A stretch of DNA of 35,469 bases from Candidatus Sulfotelmatobacter sp. (GTDB lineage Bacteria > Acidobacteriota > Terriglobia > Terriglobales > Acidobacteriaceae). A program made the translations under genes and the position numbers. The notes beneath the pieces were generated by a model that saw only the letters and a list, made by a program, of their open reading frames with translations, ran no database searches and was not told the origin of the DNA. Below, in pieces: positions 23,812 to 31,429 of the stretch (positions are counted from its first letter, which is position 1; the number at the start of each line of letters is the position of its first letter). The stretch covers positions 1-35,469 of the forward strand of contig JADGNQ010000047.1 in assembly GCA_017883385.1 (NCBI GenBank). The letters are read 5' to 3'.

Positions 23812-24357
23812 ATGAGACACAAGCTCTCAATTCTGCTCGTCAGTTTGCTCGCACTCGTCACTTTGGGCGCTGCCCAGGACGCTCAACGGGACCAACCCTC
23901 GGCCAAGTCCCAGGAGCGCATCATCAAAGAAGTTCGCCACGAACTACTGATGCTCCCATACTTCGGCGTGTTTGATTACATCGCTTACAAAGTGGATGGC
24001 TACAACGTCACCTTGCTCGGTCAAGTCGTGCGGCCCACCCTCAAATCCGACGCAGAAAACGTCGTGAAACACATTGAAGGCGTCGAGAAGGTCGACAACC
24101 AGATCGAGGTTCTTCCTCTTTCCTCGCTGGATGACGGAATTCGCAGGCGGCTGTTCCGCGCCATCTATGGGTACCCGGCACTGGAGAAGTACGCACTCGG
24201 CGTGCAGAAGCCCATTCGCATCATCGTCAAGAATGGCCACGTAACCCTGGAAGGTGTCGTGGATAACGAAGCCGACAAGAATCTTGCCGGCATCCGCGCC
24301 AATGGCGTCTCCAATACTTTCTCTCTGACCAACAATCTGCAGGTCGTCAAACCGTAG
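23812..24357 (+). CDS. Secreted protein with two BON domains
   Basis: 181 residues from ATG at 23812, preceded by AAGGAGAGGTCGCAC; the open frame extends 22 codons upstream without a better start. The signal peptide is RHKLSILLVSLLALVTLGAA (about 2-21). Two BON domains follow: about 35-105 (RIIKEVRHELL...YNVTLLGQVVRP...GVEKVDNQIEVLP) and 108-178 (GIRRRLFRAIYGYP...GHVTLEGVVDNEADK...TNNLQV). BON domains are ~60-residue modules of periplasmic proteins such as OsmY and are thought to bind membranes. Relatives are stress-linked. It stands alone, with a terminator-like hairpin behind it. Confidence 0.9.
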   Translation: MRHKLSILLVSLLALVTLGAAQDAQRDQPSAKSQERIIKEVRHELLMLPYFGVFDYIAYKVDGYNVTLLGQVVRPTLKSDAENVVKHIEGVEKVDNQIEVLPLSSLDDGIRRRLFRAIYGYPALEKYALGVQKPIRIIVKNGHVTLEGVVDNEADKNLAGIRANGVSNTFSLTNNLQVVKP

Positions 24358-24365
24358 TGGGGAAT

Positions 24366-24413
24366 CTCAGGTTTTCCTGAGGGGACGCTGCGAACGGCGT
24401 CTCCTCAATTTTC
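24366..24413 (+). terminator. Tandem terminator hairpins after the BON gene
   Basis: CTCAGG-TTTT-CCTGAG (24366-24381) and then GGGGACGC...GCGTCTCC (24381-24405, including a G-T pair), followed by TCAATTTT. They start 9 bases after the stop at 24357. Confidence 0.55.
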
Positions 24414-24422
24414 AACGCCTTT

Positions 24423-24451
24423 CCTTCGTGCCCCTTCGTGTCCTTAGTGGT
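24423..24451 (+). repeat. Three-unit CCTTCGTG-type intergenic repeat
   Basis: CCTTCGTGCCCCTTCGTG followed by TCCTTAGTGGT: heptads CTTCGTG, CTTCGTG and CTTAGTG at 9-10 base spacing. It is closely similar to one arm of the hairpin at 27841-27911. Confidence 0.55.
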
Positions 24452-24490
24452 AAATCGATTTTCCTTCTCATTTCACACCTAACTAGCGCG

Positions 24491-24496
24491 TATAAT
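24491..24496 (+). promoter_or_regulatory. Candidate -10 box for the isomerase gene
   Basis: A perfect TATAAT, 50 bases before the ATG at 24547. The base stretch at the -35 position (TCATTT) is weak. Confidence 0.45.
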
Positions 24497-24546
24497 TCTC
24501 CCGAATTCGACTCCCATCCAATGGGGCGAACCGGAGGAACGCCATT

Positions 24547-25437
24547 ATGAGTCTTCACGCGATGAACCGCCGCAGATTTCTCGAAACCGCGGGCACCATC
24601 ACCGCGGCCACGCTACTCACCAGTCGTTTCGGCTGGGCGGCCACCGAGCACAAAATCGAAAAGGTCGGCGTGCAACTCTACACCGTACGCGACCTGATGA
24701 AAGACGACTTCGAAGGCACCATCGCCAAGGTTGCGAAAATCGGCTACAAGGAAGTGGAATTCGCCGGATACTTCGGCCGCACCGGCCAGCAAGTCCGCGC
24801 TGTGCTCGACAAGAACGGTCTCTCTGCGCCTGCCACTCACGTCCAGTACGACGAACTCGACGACAAGTTTCCCTCCGTCATCGAGACCTCCAAGGCCATT
24901 GGCTTGAAGTACATTATTTGCCCCTGGATCCCTGAGGATCTGCGCAAGTCGCCCGACATCTGGAAACAAGCCTCCGAGAAATTCAACCGCGCCGGAGAGC
25001 AGACGAAGAAAGCCGGCATGCAGTTCGGCTATCACAATCACTGGTTCGAATTTCTCCCCGTGGATGGCAAGCTACCCTACGACGAGCTGCTCAAACTGTG
25101 CGACGCCAACCTGGTGAAGATGGAAATGGACTTGTGCTGGATCACCGCGGCAGGAGCCGATCCATTGAAATATTTCAATGCCTATCCCGGACGGTTCCCG
25201 CTGGTTCACGTCAAAGATCTCAAGACGCTTCCCAAAATCACGGCCGGAGGCGCGCAGAACTATGGTGATACCGTCGACCTGACCGAGGTCGGCAGCGGCC
25301 TCATCGACTGGAAGAAAATCTTCGCGCAGTCCGACAAGGCGGGCATCAAGCACTACATCGTCGAGCACGATCACCCCAAGCAGCCATTGGACAGCATCCA
25401 GGGAAGCTACGAGTACTTGAGCAAATTGCGCTGGTAG
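24547..25437 (+). CDS. TAT-exported sugar isomerase/epimerase-like TIM barrel
   Basis: 296 residues, ATG at 24547 with GGAGG ten bases upstream. A twin-arginine signal NRRRFLETAGTITAATLLTS covers about 7-30, so it is folded before export. The rest is an AP-endonuclease-2-type sugar isomerase barrel: GVQLYTVRDLM, YKEVEFAGYFG (metal Glu), FGYHNHWFEF (His), EMDLCWITAAG (Asp), LVHVKDLK (His) and YIVEHDHPKQP (Glu). These are the usual ligands for a divalent metal such as Mn. It probably epimerises or isomerises a sugar or keto-sugar in the periplasm, as in sugar-oxidation gene clusters. A GMC oxidoreductase gene follows, but a strong terminator lies between them. Confidence 0.9.
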   Translation: MSLHAMNRRRFLETAGTITAATLLTSRFGWAATEHKIEKVGVQLYTVRDLMKDDFEGTIAKVAKIGYKEVEFAGYFGRTGQQVRAVLDKNGLSAPATHVQYDELDDKFPSVIETSKAIGLKYIICPWIPEDLRKSPDIWKQASEKFNRAGEQTKKAGMQFGYHNHWFEFLPVDGKLPYDELLKLCDANLVKMEMDLCWITAAGADPLKYFNAYPGRFPLVHVKDLKTLPKITAGGAQNYGDTVDLTEVGSGLIDWKKIFAQSDKAGIKHYIVEHDHPKQPLDSIQGSYEYLSKLRW

Positions 25438-25456
25438 GCTGTCTGTGATGAAATAT

Positions 25457-25480
25457 CTGCCGCTGCTTCGGCAGCGGCAG
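25457..25480 (+). terminator. Rho-independent terminator with UUCG tetraloop
   Basis: CTGCCGCTGC-TTCG-GCAGCGGCAG: a perfect 10-bp GC-rich stem, a UUCG tetraloop and a following TTTCGTTTCG tail. It starts 20 bases after the isomerase stop. It should cut or attenuate transcription into the GMC gene. Confidence 0.85.
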
Positions 25481-25527
25481 TTTCGTTTCGTCGAAAGTCA
25501 AAGAAGGCCAAACTCCAACGGAGATCC

Positions 25528-27231
25528 ATGCAGGTCAAGCGCACGCCTAAGACCTATGACGTTTGCATCATCGGTTCCGGCGCCTCGGGAGGCACAGCGG
25601 CCAAAGTGCTCACCGAAGGCGGCCTGAGTGTCGCGCTGCTCGAGGCTGGCCCTCCGCTGGTTCCCGAAAGAGACTACAAAGAGCACGTCTGGCCTTACGA
25701 CTTGCCCCATCGCGGCGCTGGCGTCGGTGGCCGGGCACGCCAGGGACTTGAAGACGAATTCCTCGCGCCGAACGGCGCGTGGGAAATCGAAGGCGAGCCT
25801 TACGTTTCCGCTCCCGGCTCGAACTTCCGCTGGTTTCGTTCGCGCATTGTCGGCGGACGCACCAACCACTGGGGACGCATTGCCCTGCGCATGGCGCCGG
25901 TGGACTTCAAGGTTCGCTCCCATGACGGCATGGGCGACGATTGGCCGCTCAGCTACGAAGACGTAGCACCGTATTACGACAAGGTCGAATCCTATATCGG
26001 AGTCTTTGGGTCGAAAGAAAACATTCCCAGTGCTCCGGACGGTATTTTCCTGCCTCCGCCCAAGCCGCGCTGCACCGAGACCATCATCAAGAAGGCATGC
26101 GACAAACTGAGCATTCTCTGCATTCCTTCGCGGCTGGCGATCCTGACGCAACCTCACAATGGCCGTGCCGCCTGCCACTACTGCGCGCAATGCGGCCGCG
26201 GATGCATCACCGCTTCAAACTTCAGTTCGAGCCAGGTGATGATCCCTCCCGCACAGAAGACTGGACGACTCGCCTTGATCACTGGCGCCATGGCGCGGGA
26301 ACTTGTCGTGAATAAAGACGGCAAGGTCGAAGCGGTTTCGTACATCGATAAGGCGACTCGCGAAGAGAAGCGCATTCATGCCCGCGCGTTCATTGTTGCC
26401 GCCAGCGCCTGCGAGTCGGCGAGGCTGCTGCTGAATTCCAAGTCCACACTTTTTCCCGACGGGCTGGCGAATTCCTCCGGCGTTGTCGGCCGCAATCTGA
26501 TGGATACCGTGGGCAGCGATGGCGGTGGATATTTTCCCGCGCTCGAAAAAATGCCCGCCCACAATCACGATGGCGTCGGCGGCATGCACATGTACTTGCC
26601 TTGGTGGAAGTTCGACCGCAAGAATGAATTCCTTCGCGGCTACCACACCGAGTTCGGCGGGGGACGCGGCATGCCCGGCGTCGGGGACTGGGACGATCTC
26701 TGCGACGATTTCGAAGGCTACGGCTCCGCCCTGAAGCAGGAGTGCAAAAACAAATACGGCACCTACATCGGCTTCGCCGGCCGCGGCGAAATGATCCCCA
26801 ACGAAAACTGCTATTGCGAAATCGATCCCTCGGCCGTGGATCAGTGGGGCATTCCCGTGCTTCGCTTTCACTGGAAGTGGAGCGACAACGAAATCAAGAT
26901 GGCCAAAGACATGCAGGAAACCTATCGGGAAATCGTAGAAGCCGCTGGCGGGATCTACCTGACTTCGACTAAGGCGGATGAGCGGCATCCCTACGGCATT
27001 GCCGACGGCGGCGTCATCATCCACGAAGTCGGCGCCGTGCGCATGGGAGAACGGCCCGCGACGTCAGCGTTGAACCAGTACTGCCAGGCGCACGACGTGA
27101 AGAACCTGTTCGTGACCGACGGAGCCTGCTTTGTTACCAACGCGGATAAGAATCCAACCCTCACCATCATGGCGCTGACCTGGCGAGCGTCCGACTATCT
27201 GCTGGACCAGGCGAAGAAGGGAAATCTGTAG
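25528..27231 (+). CDS. GMC-family FAD dehydrogenase (sugar/alcohol), catalytic subunit
   Basis: 567 residues, ATG at 25528 with GGAGAT close by. FAD-binding GMC motifs are DVCIIGSGASGGTAAKVLTE (11-30), GGRTNHWGRIALRM (109-122) and, at the C-terminus, HEVGAVRMG and FVTNADKNPTLTIMAL with the catalytic His/Asn. A notable cysteine cluster is C216-x2-C219-x2-C222-x3-C226 (CHYCAQCGRGC). Some bacterial FAD-glucose dehydrogenases carry a 3Fe-4S cluster in this region of the fold, so an Fe-S electron relay is plausible. It has no signal peptide. The small subunit encoded 12 bases downstream has one, which suggests hitchhiker export through the TAT system. The substrate is unknown; an aldose or polyol is most likely. 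Confidence 0.92.
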   Translation: MQVKRTPKTYDVCIIGSGASGGTAAKVLTEGGLSVALLEAGPPLVPERDYKEHVWPYDLPHRGAGVGGRARQGLEDEFLAPNGAWEIEGEPYVSAPGSNFRWFRSRIVGGRTNHWGRIALRMAPVDFKVRSHDGMGDDWPLSYEDVAPYYDKVESYIGVFGSKENIPSAPDGIFLPPPKPRCTETIIKKACDKLSILCIPSRLAILTQPHNGRAACHYCAQCGRGCITASNFSSSQVMIPPAQKTGRLALITGAMARELVVNKDGKVEAVSYIDKATREEKRIHARAFIVAASACESARLLLNSKSTLFPDGLANSSGVVGRNLMDTVGSDGGGYFPALEKMPAHNHDGVGGMHMYLPWWKFDRKNEFLRGYHTEFGGGRGMPGVGDWDDLCDDFEGYGSALKQECKNKYGTYIGFAGRGEMIPNENCYCEIDPSAVDQWGIPVLRFHWKWSDNEIKMAKDMQETYREIVEAAGGIYLTSTKADERHPYGIADGGVIIHEVGAVRMGERPATSALNQYCQAHDVKNLFVTDGACFVTNADKNPTLTIMALTWRASDYLLDQAKKGNL

Positions 27232-27242
27232 CGAGCGCGGCC

Positions 27243-27839
27243 ATGTCTATTTCACGACGAGACATTCTCAAATCGCTGACCATCACCGCAATCACCGGTT
27301 CGGTATTGCGCGTGATTCCGCTGGAGGCCGCCGAATACGCTCATCGCATGGTTCGTGCGGCAAAGGCCGCAGCGGCGGACCAGGTCTATGCTCCTAAGTT
27401 CTTCTCCGCTCATCTTTACAAGACGCTGCAGGCGCTATGCCAGACGATCATTCCGTCCGACGAACAGGCGAAGGGAGCGATTGAAGCGGGCGCTCCCGAA
27501 TTCATCGACCTGATCACCAGCGAGAATAAGGAATATCAGGTCGCCCTCGGCGGCGGACTCATGTGGCTCGACAACACCTGCATCGATCGCTACGGCAAGA
27601 CGTATCTCGCTTGTGCACCGGAGCAGCAGAAGGAAATTCTTGACCTCATCGCGTACCGCAAGAATGAAAAGAAAGATCCAAGTCTGGGGCAGGGAATCGA
27701 ATTCTTCGGATTCCTACGCAAGCTCACCGCCGACGGTTTTTTCACTAGCGAAATCGGCATCGAATACCTGGGCTACATCGGCAACACATTCATAAAAGAG
27801 TTTCCCGGCTGCCCGCCCGTGCCGGAGGCAAATTCCTAA
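27243..27839 (+). CDS. Gluconate 2-dehydrogenase subunit 3-like protein, TAT signal
   Basis: 198 residues, ATG at 27243, 12 bases after the GMC gene. The N-terminus SISRRDILKSLTITAITGSVLR is a twin-arginine signal. The rest is the subunit 3 / FAD-glucose dehydrogenase gamma type: LYKTLQALCQTIIPSDEQ, APEFIDLITSENKEY, GGLMWLDNTCIDRYGKTYL and GIEYLGYIGNTFIKEFPGC. In known complexes this subunit chaperones the FAD subunit and carries it through the TAT channel. The usual cytochrome c third subunit is not encoded beside it, so the electron acceptor is unresolved. The 3' side is bounded by a large hairpin. Confidence 0.9.
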   Translation: MSISRRDILKSLTITAITGSVLRVIPLEAAEYAHRMVRAAKAAAADQVYAPKFFSAHLYKTLQALCQTIIPSDEQAKGAIEAGAPEFIDLITSENKEYQVALGGGLMWLDNTCIDRYGKTYLACAPEQQKEILDLIAYRKNEKKDPSLGQGIEFFGFLRKLTADGFFTSEIGIEYLGYIGNTFIKEFPGCPPVPEANS

Positions 27840-27840
27840 A

Positions 27841-27911
27841 CCACGAAGGACACGAAGGTTCACGAAGGGGCCCCATGGTTTTCCTTCGTGAACCTTCGTG
27901 CCCTTCGTGGT
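27841..27911. terminator. Long hairpin of two inverted heptad-repeat copies
   Basis: The left arm (27841-27868) consists of CCACGAAGG, CACGAAGG and TTCACGAAGG units. The right arm (27883-27910) is its reverse complement with 27 of 28 positions matching (A27850 opposite C27901). The 14-base loop holds GGCCCCATGG. Each arm is a copy of the repeat at 24423-24451. It separates two convergent genes and is likely a bidirectional terminator made from two repeat copies. Confidence 0.7.
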
Positions 27912-27923
27912 GAAAACAGATCT

Positions 27924-29225
27924 CTAGCGGCCAGCACCGAACGGATTCTCCAGCGAAACGGTCTGCGGCGTAAACAGCTCCGCGCCGTTTTCCGTGATGT
28001 GCATGTCGTCTTCGATCCGCACGCCGAACTCGCCGCGAATGTAGATGCCCGGCTCGTTGCTGGTGGTTATGTTGGCTTGCAGCTTAGTTGCGTTGCCGCG
28101 GACCAGATAGGGCCACTCGTGCCCGTCCATGCCCATGCCGTGTCCAAGCCGGTGGGTGAAGTATTTGTAGTCCGGACCATAGCCCGCGTCGGTGACCACT
28201 TTGCGCGCCGCTGCATCCACGGACCCACACTCGGCGCCCGGATGCGCTGCCCCCAGCGCCGCCGATTGCGCACGGAGCACGATGTCGAACACGCTCTTCA
28301 TCTTGTCCGAGGCTTTGCCCAACACAAAGGTGCGCGTGATGTCGGACTGGTATCCTTCCACTGCGCATCCGCCATCCATCAAAACGATAGTGCCTTCATG
28401 CACCACCTGCGGCGTCACCGAACCGTGCGGGAACGCCGAGAACTCGCCGACCTGCACATCCGCGCCGCCCGAGAAGCCGAGCCGTTCGTGGGCCTGCCGC
28501 AGCAATTCTTCCAATTGCGGCTGCGTCATCCCGTCTTTCACCGCTAGATAGGCCGCCTCGTAGGCCGCGAGCGTCACGTGAGCGGCCAACCGCATCAGTG
28601 CGATCTCGTTGGCGCTCTTGATCATCCGGCAGCCGGCAGTCACCGGAGTGGCGCTCGCGATTGTGGCTTGCGATGCGGCCTTGGCAATACCATCGACAAA
28701 GACGAAGCGCGCCGTCTCTTCGATCCCGAGCTTTCCGCCAGCGATGCCGCGTTCCTTCAGTCCCTGCGCGATGCGCTGGTACGGACTCTCATCTTCCTGC
28801 CACACCCGCACGTCGGGCTGCTCGCCATCCGGTGCGTTTGCAATCTGCTCGCGTGCTCGTCCCTCTTCAAATGCCGGACACACATAAAATGCCGCGCCTC
28901 TCGCCGGCAGCACCAGCGCGAACGTGCGCTCGCCGCCCCACCAGCGGATGCCGGTGAAGTAGCGCAGCGACGTGCCTTCCATCAGCACCATAGCGTCGAG
29001 CGCGTTCTCGCTCATCAGTTTGCGGGCGCGCTCCTGACGTTCGTGGCGTTCTTCGCGCGTGATGGGAGTGGCTTCGCTCTTGCGCGACTTCAACCGCGCC
29101 AGCGACGTCGGCAGGGAAGTGTCGTTTGTGCCCTCGGGTACGGCAGCCGCCACCAGAGAATGCGATGCTACTGCCATCCCCGCCGTTACGCTGCCCACTT
29201 CAAGAAAGCGTCGCCGCGAGATCAT
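27924..29225 (-). CDS. TAT-exported M24 peptidase (Xaa-Pro aminopeptidase-like)
   Basis: 433 residues from ATG at 29225; the frame is open far upstream to 29864, but that part is repeat-rich DNA. The signal is ISRRRFLEVGSVTAGMAVAS (about 2-21, twin-arginine). The creatinase N-domain lies at about 55-190 (ALDAMVLMEGTSLRYFTGIRW). The pita-bread catalytic domain has all five metal ligands: LMDGG and SDITRTF (two Asp), HRLGHGMGMDGHEWP (His), SNEPGIYI (Glu) and VRIEDDMHIT (Glu). It removes N-terminal residues ahead of proline, or splits Xaa-Pro dipeptides, in the periplasm. It is a stand-alone gene, convergent with the dehydrogenase pair. Confidence 0.93.
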   Translation of the reverse strand: MISRRRFLEVGSVTAGMAVASHSLVAAAVPEGTNDTSLPTSLARLKSRKSEATPITREERHERQERARKLMSENALDAMVLMEGTSLRYFTGIRWWGGERTFALVLPARGAAFYVCPAFEEGRAREQIANAPDGEQPDVRVWQEDESPYQRIAQGLKERGIAGGKLGIEETARFVFVDGIAKAASQATIASATPVTAGCRMIKSANEIALMRLAAHVTLAAYEAAYLAVKDGMTQPQLEELLRQAHERLGFSGGADVQVGEFSAFPHGSVTPQVVHEGTIVLMDGGCAVEGYQSDITRTFVLGKASDKMKSVFDIVLRAQSAALGAAHPGAECGSVDAAARKVVTDAGYGPDYKYFTHRLGHGMGMDGHEWPYLVRGNATKLQANITTSNEPGIYIRGEFGVRIEDDMHITENGAELFTPQTVSLENPFGAGR

Positions 29226-30043
29226 GAATCCGAACCCCCAGGGTGAGAATGCAATCGGGTCATTATAGGGGGAGTTCAGATTCTGACCGCGGATTGAACT
29301 CGTCTGCAACAGGTCTAGAGGTCGACGGGCCATGGGGGCGTTCTTGTGAAAGGGGAGATATCTCGCTACATTTTTTTCTGAGGTCAATCGTAAATCTATG
29401 ATTCTTTTTAAGTTAGGCTCACCAGATATCGATTCTCGCCGCCAAAATATTGAGCGATAGAGACTTACACGCAAAATATTCCGGAATAAGGAGTTAGCTG
29501 AGCGTGCGAAACGGCGAGCCGCCGCCGAGGTCCGCCTGCTGCCTGGTTTCTGGGGAGAGTTTTCGCGCACAGATCCCAGTGTGCGCTTTCGGTATTGTCG
29601 GTAAAGGTTGTGCGTCACAGAAAGGAGGTTTCTTTCTGTGGAAGGCTGTGGAAAAGCGAAGGACGCTGGCCGGGTGGCTAAGGAGCGTGCGTGAGAGCCG
29701 GTGCCTCCTGCGGAGTTTGTGTCGCTGCCCTCCTTTCGCCCCTCCCGAGTGTGCGCGAGAACCGGTGTCGTCCCTACGGGACTCGCGTGCTTTTTCCAAA
29801 CTCTGACCCGGCACTTCCGTGCCGGGCTTTCACATGTCGCCGCTTCGCGGCTGGATTTCGGCAAGTTTCATACCACCGCTCATCTAGAAATCTGGTTCTC
29901 ACGCACACTCTCCGGGGCTCGCACATTTCCCCTTACCACCCCACGTCTTACGCCCCTTCGGCAAGCTCAGGGCGAGCTGTGGGCTGCATTCTATCGCCGC
30001 TTCGGGGCTGGATTTGAGGGCGATCAGGTATTCTCTCTGCACC
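29226..30043. other. 818-base stretch without a convincing gene
   Basis: An AT-richer part (29350-29470) lies behind the M24 start and probably contains its promoter. From 29500 on the DNA is GC-rich and full of inverted repeats: CACAGAAA...TTTCTGTG (29616-29640), CCCGGCAC-TTCC-GTGCCGGG (29807-29826), GCCGCTTCGCGGC near 29843, and CCCTTCGGCAAGCTCAGGG (29954-29972). A decayed second copy of the GCCGCTTCG..GCTGGATTT motif is at ~29997-30015. Open frames here are present on both strands in several phases, which is what repeats give, and none has a ribosome site together with a known domain. Confidence 0.6.
29807..29826. repeat. REP-like hairpin CCCGGCAC/GTGCCGGG
   Basis: A perfect 8-bp stem with loop TTCC, followed at 29843 by a second palindrome GCCGCTTCGCGGC. 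The pairing of these two hairpins is reminiscent of dispersed REP-type elements. Confidence 0.5.
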
Positions 30044-30223
30044 GTGGAATCCGGTTTCCAATGCGCTGCCTGCGGAGAATGGAACACAACTTCGGTCGAC
30101 GAATCCGCCGGGCGCCGCCAGAGTTACGTCGAAGACTGCCAGGTCTGCTGCAAGCCCAACGTCCTGCGCGTGGAATACGACACGTCATCGCAGGAATTCT
30201 TCATCACCGCCGAACTGGAATGA
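30044..30223 (+). CDS. CPXCG-type cysteine-rich small protein
   Basis: About 59 residues. The sequence FQCAACGEWNTTSVDES, GRRQSYVEDCQVCCKP and VLRVEYD matches the short 'Cys-rich CPXCG' family: a first CxxCGE, the Q-x-Y-x-EDC stretch and a second C-x2-CC-x-P. This probably forms a zinc-binding site. The function is not known. The start is uncertain: GTG at 30044 gives the usual family length and begins six residues before the first Cys, but no ribosome site is visible; an in-frame TTG at 30014 is the alternative. Confidence 0.75.
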   Translation: MESGFQCAACGEWNTTSVDESAGRRQSYVEDCQVCCKPNVLRVEYDTSSQEFFITAELE

Positions 30224-30228
30224 GAGAT

Positions 30229-30304
30229 GGACCTCAGACCTCGACCCCCTTCCCGGTAGATGTAGCTGTTGCACCACTTAGCCGATGTCCGACATCTGAG
30301 GTCC
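30229..30304. repeat. Inverted repeat between the CPXCG and YbjQ genes
   Basis: GGACCTCAGA (30229-30238) and TCTGAGGTCC (30295-30304) are perfect 10-base inverted copies. GATGTC-C-GACATC (30284-30296) nests next to the right arm. Confidence 0.45.
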
Positions 30305-30398
30305 GACGCCCGAAGTACTCGCCCTCATCCTCGGCTGGCGTTATAGTTAGCTGCTTGGCCGGAGGGCTGGCAACGAAATAACGGAGAGGACTGAACGA

Positions 30399-30761
30399 AT
30401 GGCAACAGGCTACAGTGCTGGAAGGATGGTGGCCCACAACATGGTGACCACACAGTTCGAAATCGACGGCTTTCGCGTGACGCGTACGCTGGGAGTGGTG
30501 CGGGGCATCGTGGTGCGCTCGCGGTCGATTTTTGGAACCATCGGCGCCGGGCTACAGACGCTGGTTGGCGGCAACATCACGCTGCTTACCAACTTGTGCG
30601 AGAAGACTCGCCAGGAAGCTTTCGACCTCATGCTGCAACACGCGGCTGAGTTGGGCGCGAACGCTGTGGTAGGCGCCCGCTATGACGCGACCGAAGTGAT
30701 GCAGGGCGTGACCGAAGTGCTGGCCTACGGCACCGCCGTGGTTGTGGAACCGGCGAAGTAG
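30399..30761 (+). CDS. YbjQ / UPF0145 family protein
   Basis: 120 residues, ATG at 30399 with GGAGAGGA 9 bases upstream. Family features are [26 protein letters not shown], the glycine-rich turn [22 protein letters not shown], and the helix-strand ending [17 protein letters not shown]...YGTAVVVEP. Proteins of this family form pentameric rings; their function is unknown. No membrane segment. It is a single gene, closed by a hairpin (30809-30827). Confidence 0.92.
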   Translation: MATGYSAGRMVAHNMVTTQFEIDGFRVTRTLGVVRGIVVRSRSIFGTIGAGLQTLVGGNITLLTNLCEKTRQEAFDLMLQHAAELGANAVVGARYDATEVMQGVTEVLAYGTAVVVEPAK

Positions 30762-30808
30762 CGCAGAGTGAGACGAGACACGGCCGGAAGCGCCGCTGCT
30801 TGGACGGC

Positions 30809-30827
30809 TAAACCCCGCACGGGTTTA
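30809..30827. terminator. Hairpin between convergent YbjQ and SRPBCC genes
   Basis: TAAACCC-CGCAC-GGGTTTA, a 7-bp stem and 5-base loop in the 71-base gap between two gene ends. It is placed to stop transcription from both sides; the T-tract is weak. Confidence 0.55.
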
Positions 30828-30832
30828 CTCTG

Positions 30833-31342
30833 CTACGCAAGGAGTCTGGGCAGAGTCTGCTGGCGCTGGGCGAACGTTTTCTCCATCTGGCGGCGGATGA
30901 ACAGCGCATGCGCAATCGCGCCGATGAAACCGAAGCCAACTTCATAGTCGATCACGTCGCGGACCAGTGTGCCCGCAACTCCATCGCGGATCTGAGTCAC
31001 GAATTCGTGGCGGTGGTGCCAAATCTTGAACGGGCCTTGGTCCTGCACGTCAGCGAAGTAGTGGTTCCATTCGAATTCGGTGATGCGCGCAATCCACTGT
31101 GCGCGAACCGGAAGAAGAGGGAAGACGCGGAACGACGTGACGATGGTTGATCCCACCCCGGCCGCCTTATCGCTCGCGATGCCTGAGGGAGGTATTGGCG
31201 ATGGCATCCGGTTGAGCGCGATCAACTTCGTGGCGCTGGCCGCGGGCATAATGCGCGGCAGGTTCTCCGGATTCGAGAAAAACGCAAACACGTGCTCGAT
31301 CGGAAAGGGAACCCACTGCTCGAACTCGAGATGCGCGGGCAT
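30833..31342 (-). CDS. SRPBCC/START-like ligand-binding protein
   Basis: 169 residues, ATG at 31342 with GGAG nine bases ahead. The helix-grip fold pattern is visible: FEQWVPFPIEHVFAFFSNPENLPRIMP at the N-terminus, the strand WIARITEFEWNHYFADVQDQGPFKIWHHRHEF, then GTLVRDVIDYEVGFGFIGAIAHALFIRRQMEKTFAQR at the C-terminus. It belongs to the COG4276-like polyketide-cyclase/dehydrase group. These small cytoplasmic proteins bind lipids or hydrophobic molecules in a cavity, but no reaction can be assigned. An insert of ~20 residues (RMPSPIPPSGIASDKAAG) lengthens one loop. The stem GCTTA-TAT-TAAGC lies ~18 bases upstream. Confidence 0.85.
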   Translation of the reverse strand: MPAHLEFEQWVPFPIEHVFAFFSNPENLPRIMPAASATKLIALNRMPSPIPPSGIASDKAAGVGSTIVTSFRVFPLLPVRAQWIARITEFEWNHYFADVQDQGPFKIWHHRHEFVTQIRDGVAGTLVRDVIDYEVGFGFIGAIAHALFIRRQMEKTFAQRQQTLPRLLA

Positions 31343-31429
31343 GCAACCGACTCCAGCTTATATTAAGCAGGCGTCCGGCTTGCCTTCAGGCGAGGCTGGT
31401 CTGCATGGAAACGGTTCGTCCACGAGCCG

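Noticed and set aside
29660-29720. Possible tRNA-like stretch (GGCCGGGTGGCTAAGG...)
   Set aside because: No matching acceptor stem, anticodon arm or T-loop GTTCRAN could be laid out.
29504-29806. A 100-residue open frame on the plus strand and a similar-sized one opposite
   Set aside because: Both lie in repeat-rich DNA, use non-ATG starts or have no ribosome site, and show biased, repeat-like residue patterns with no domain.
29226-29864. Upstream extension of the M24 peptidase frame by 213 codons
   Set aside because: A clear twin-arginine signal starts at the ATG at 29225; the extension has no similarity and covers palindromic DNA.
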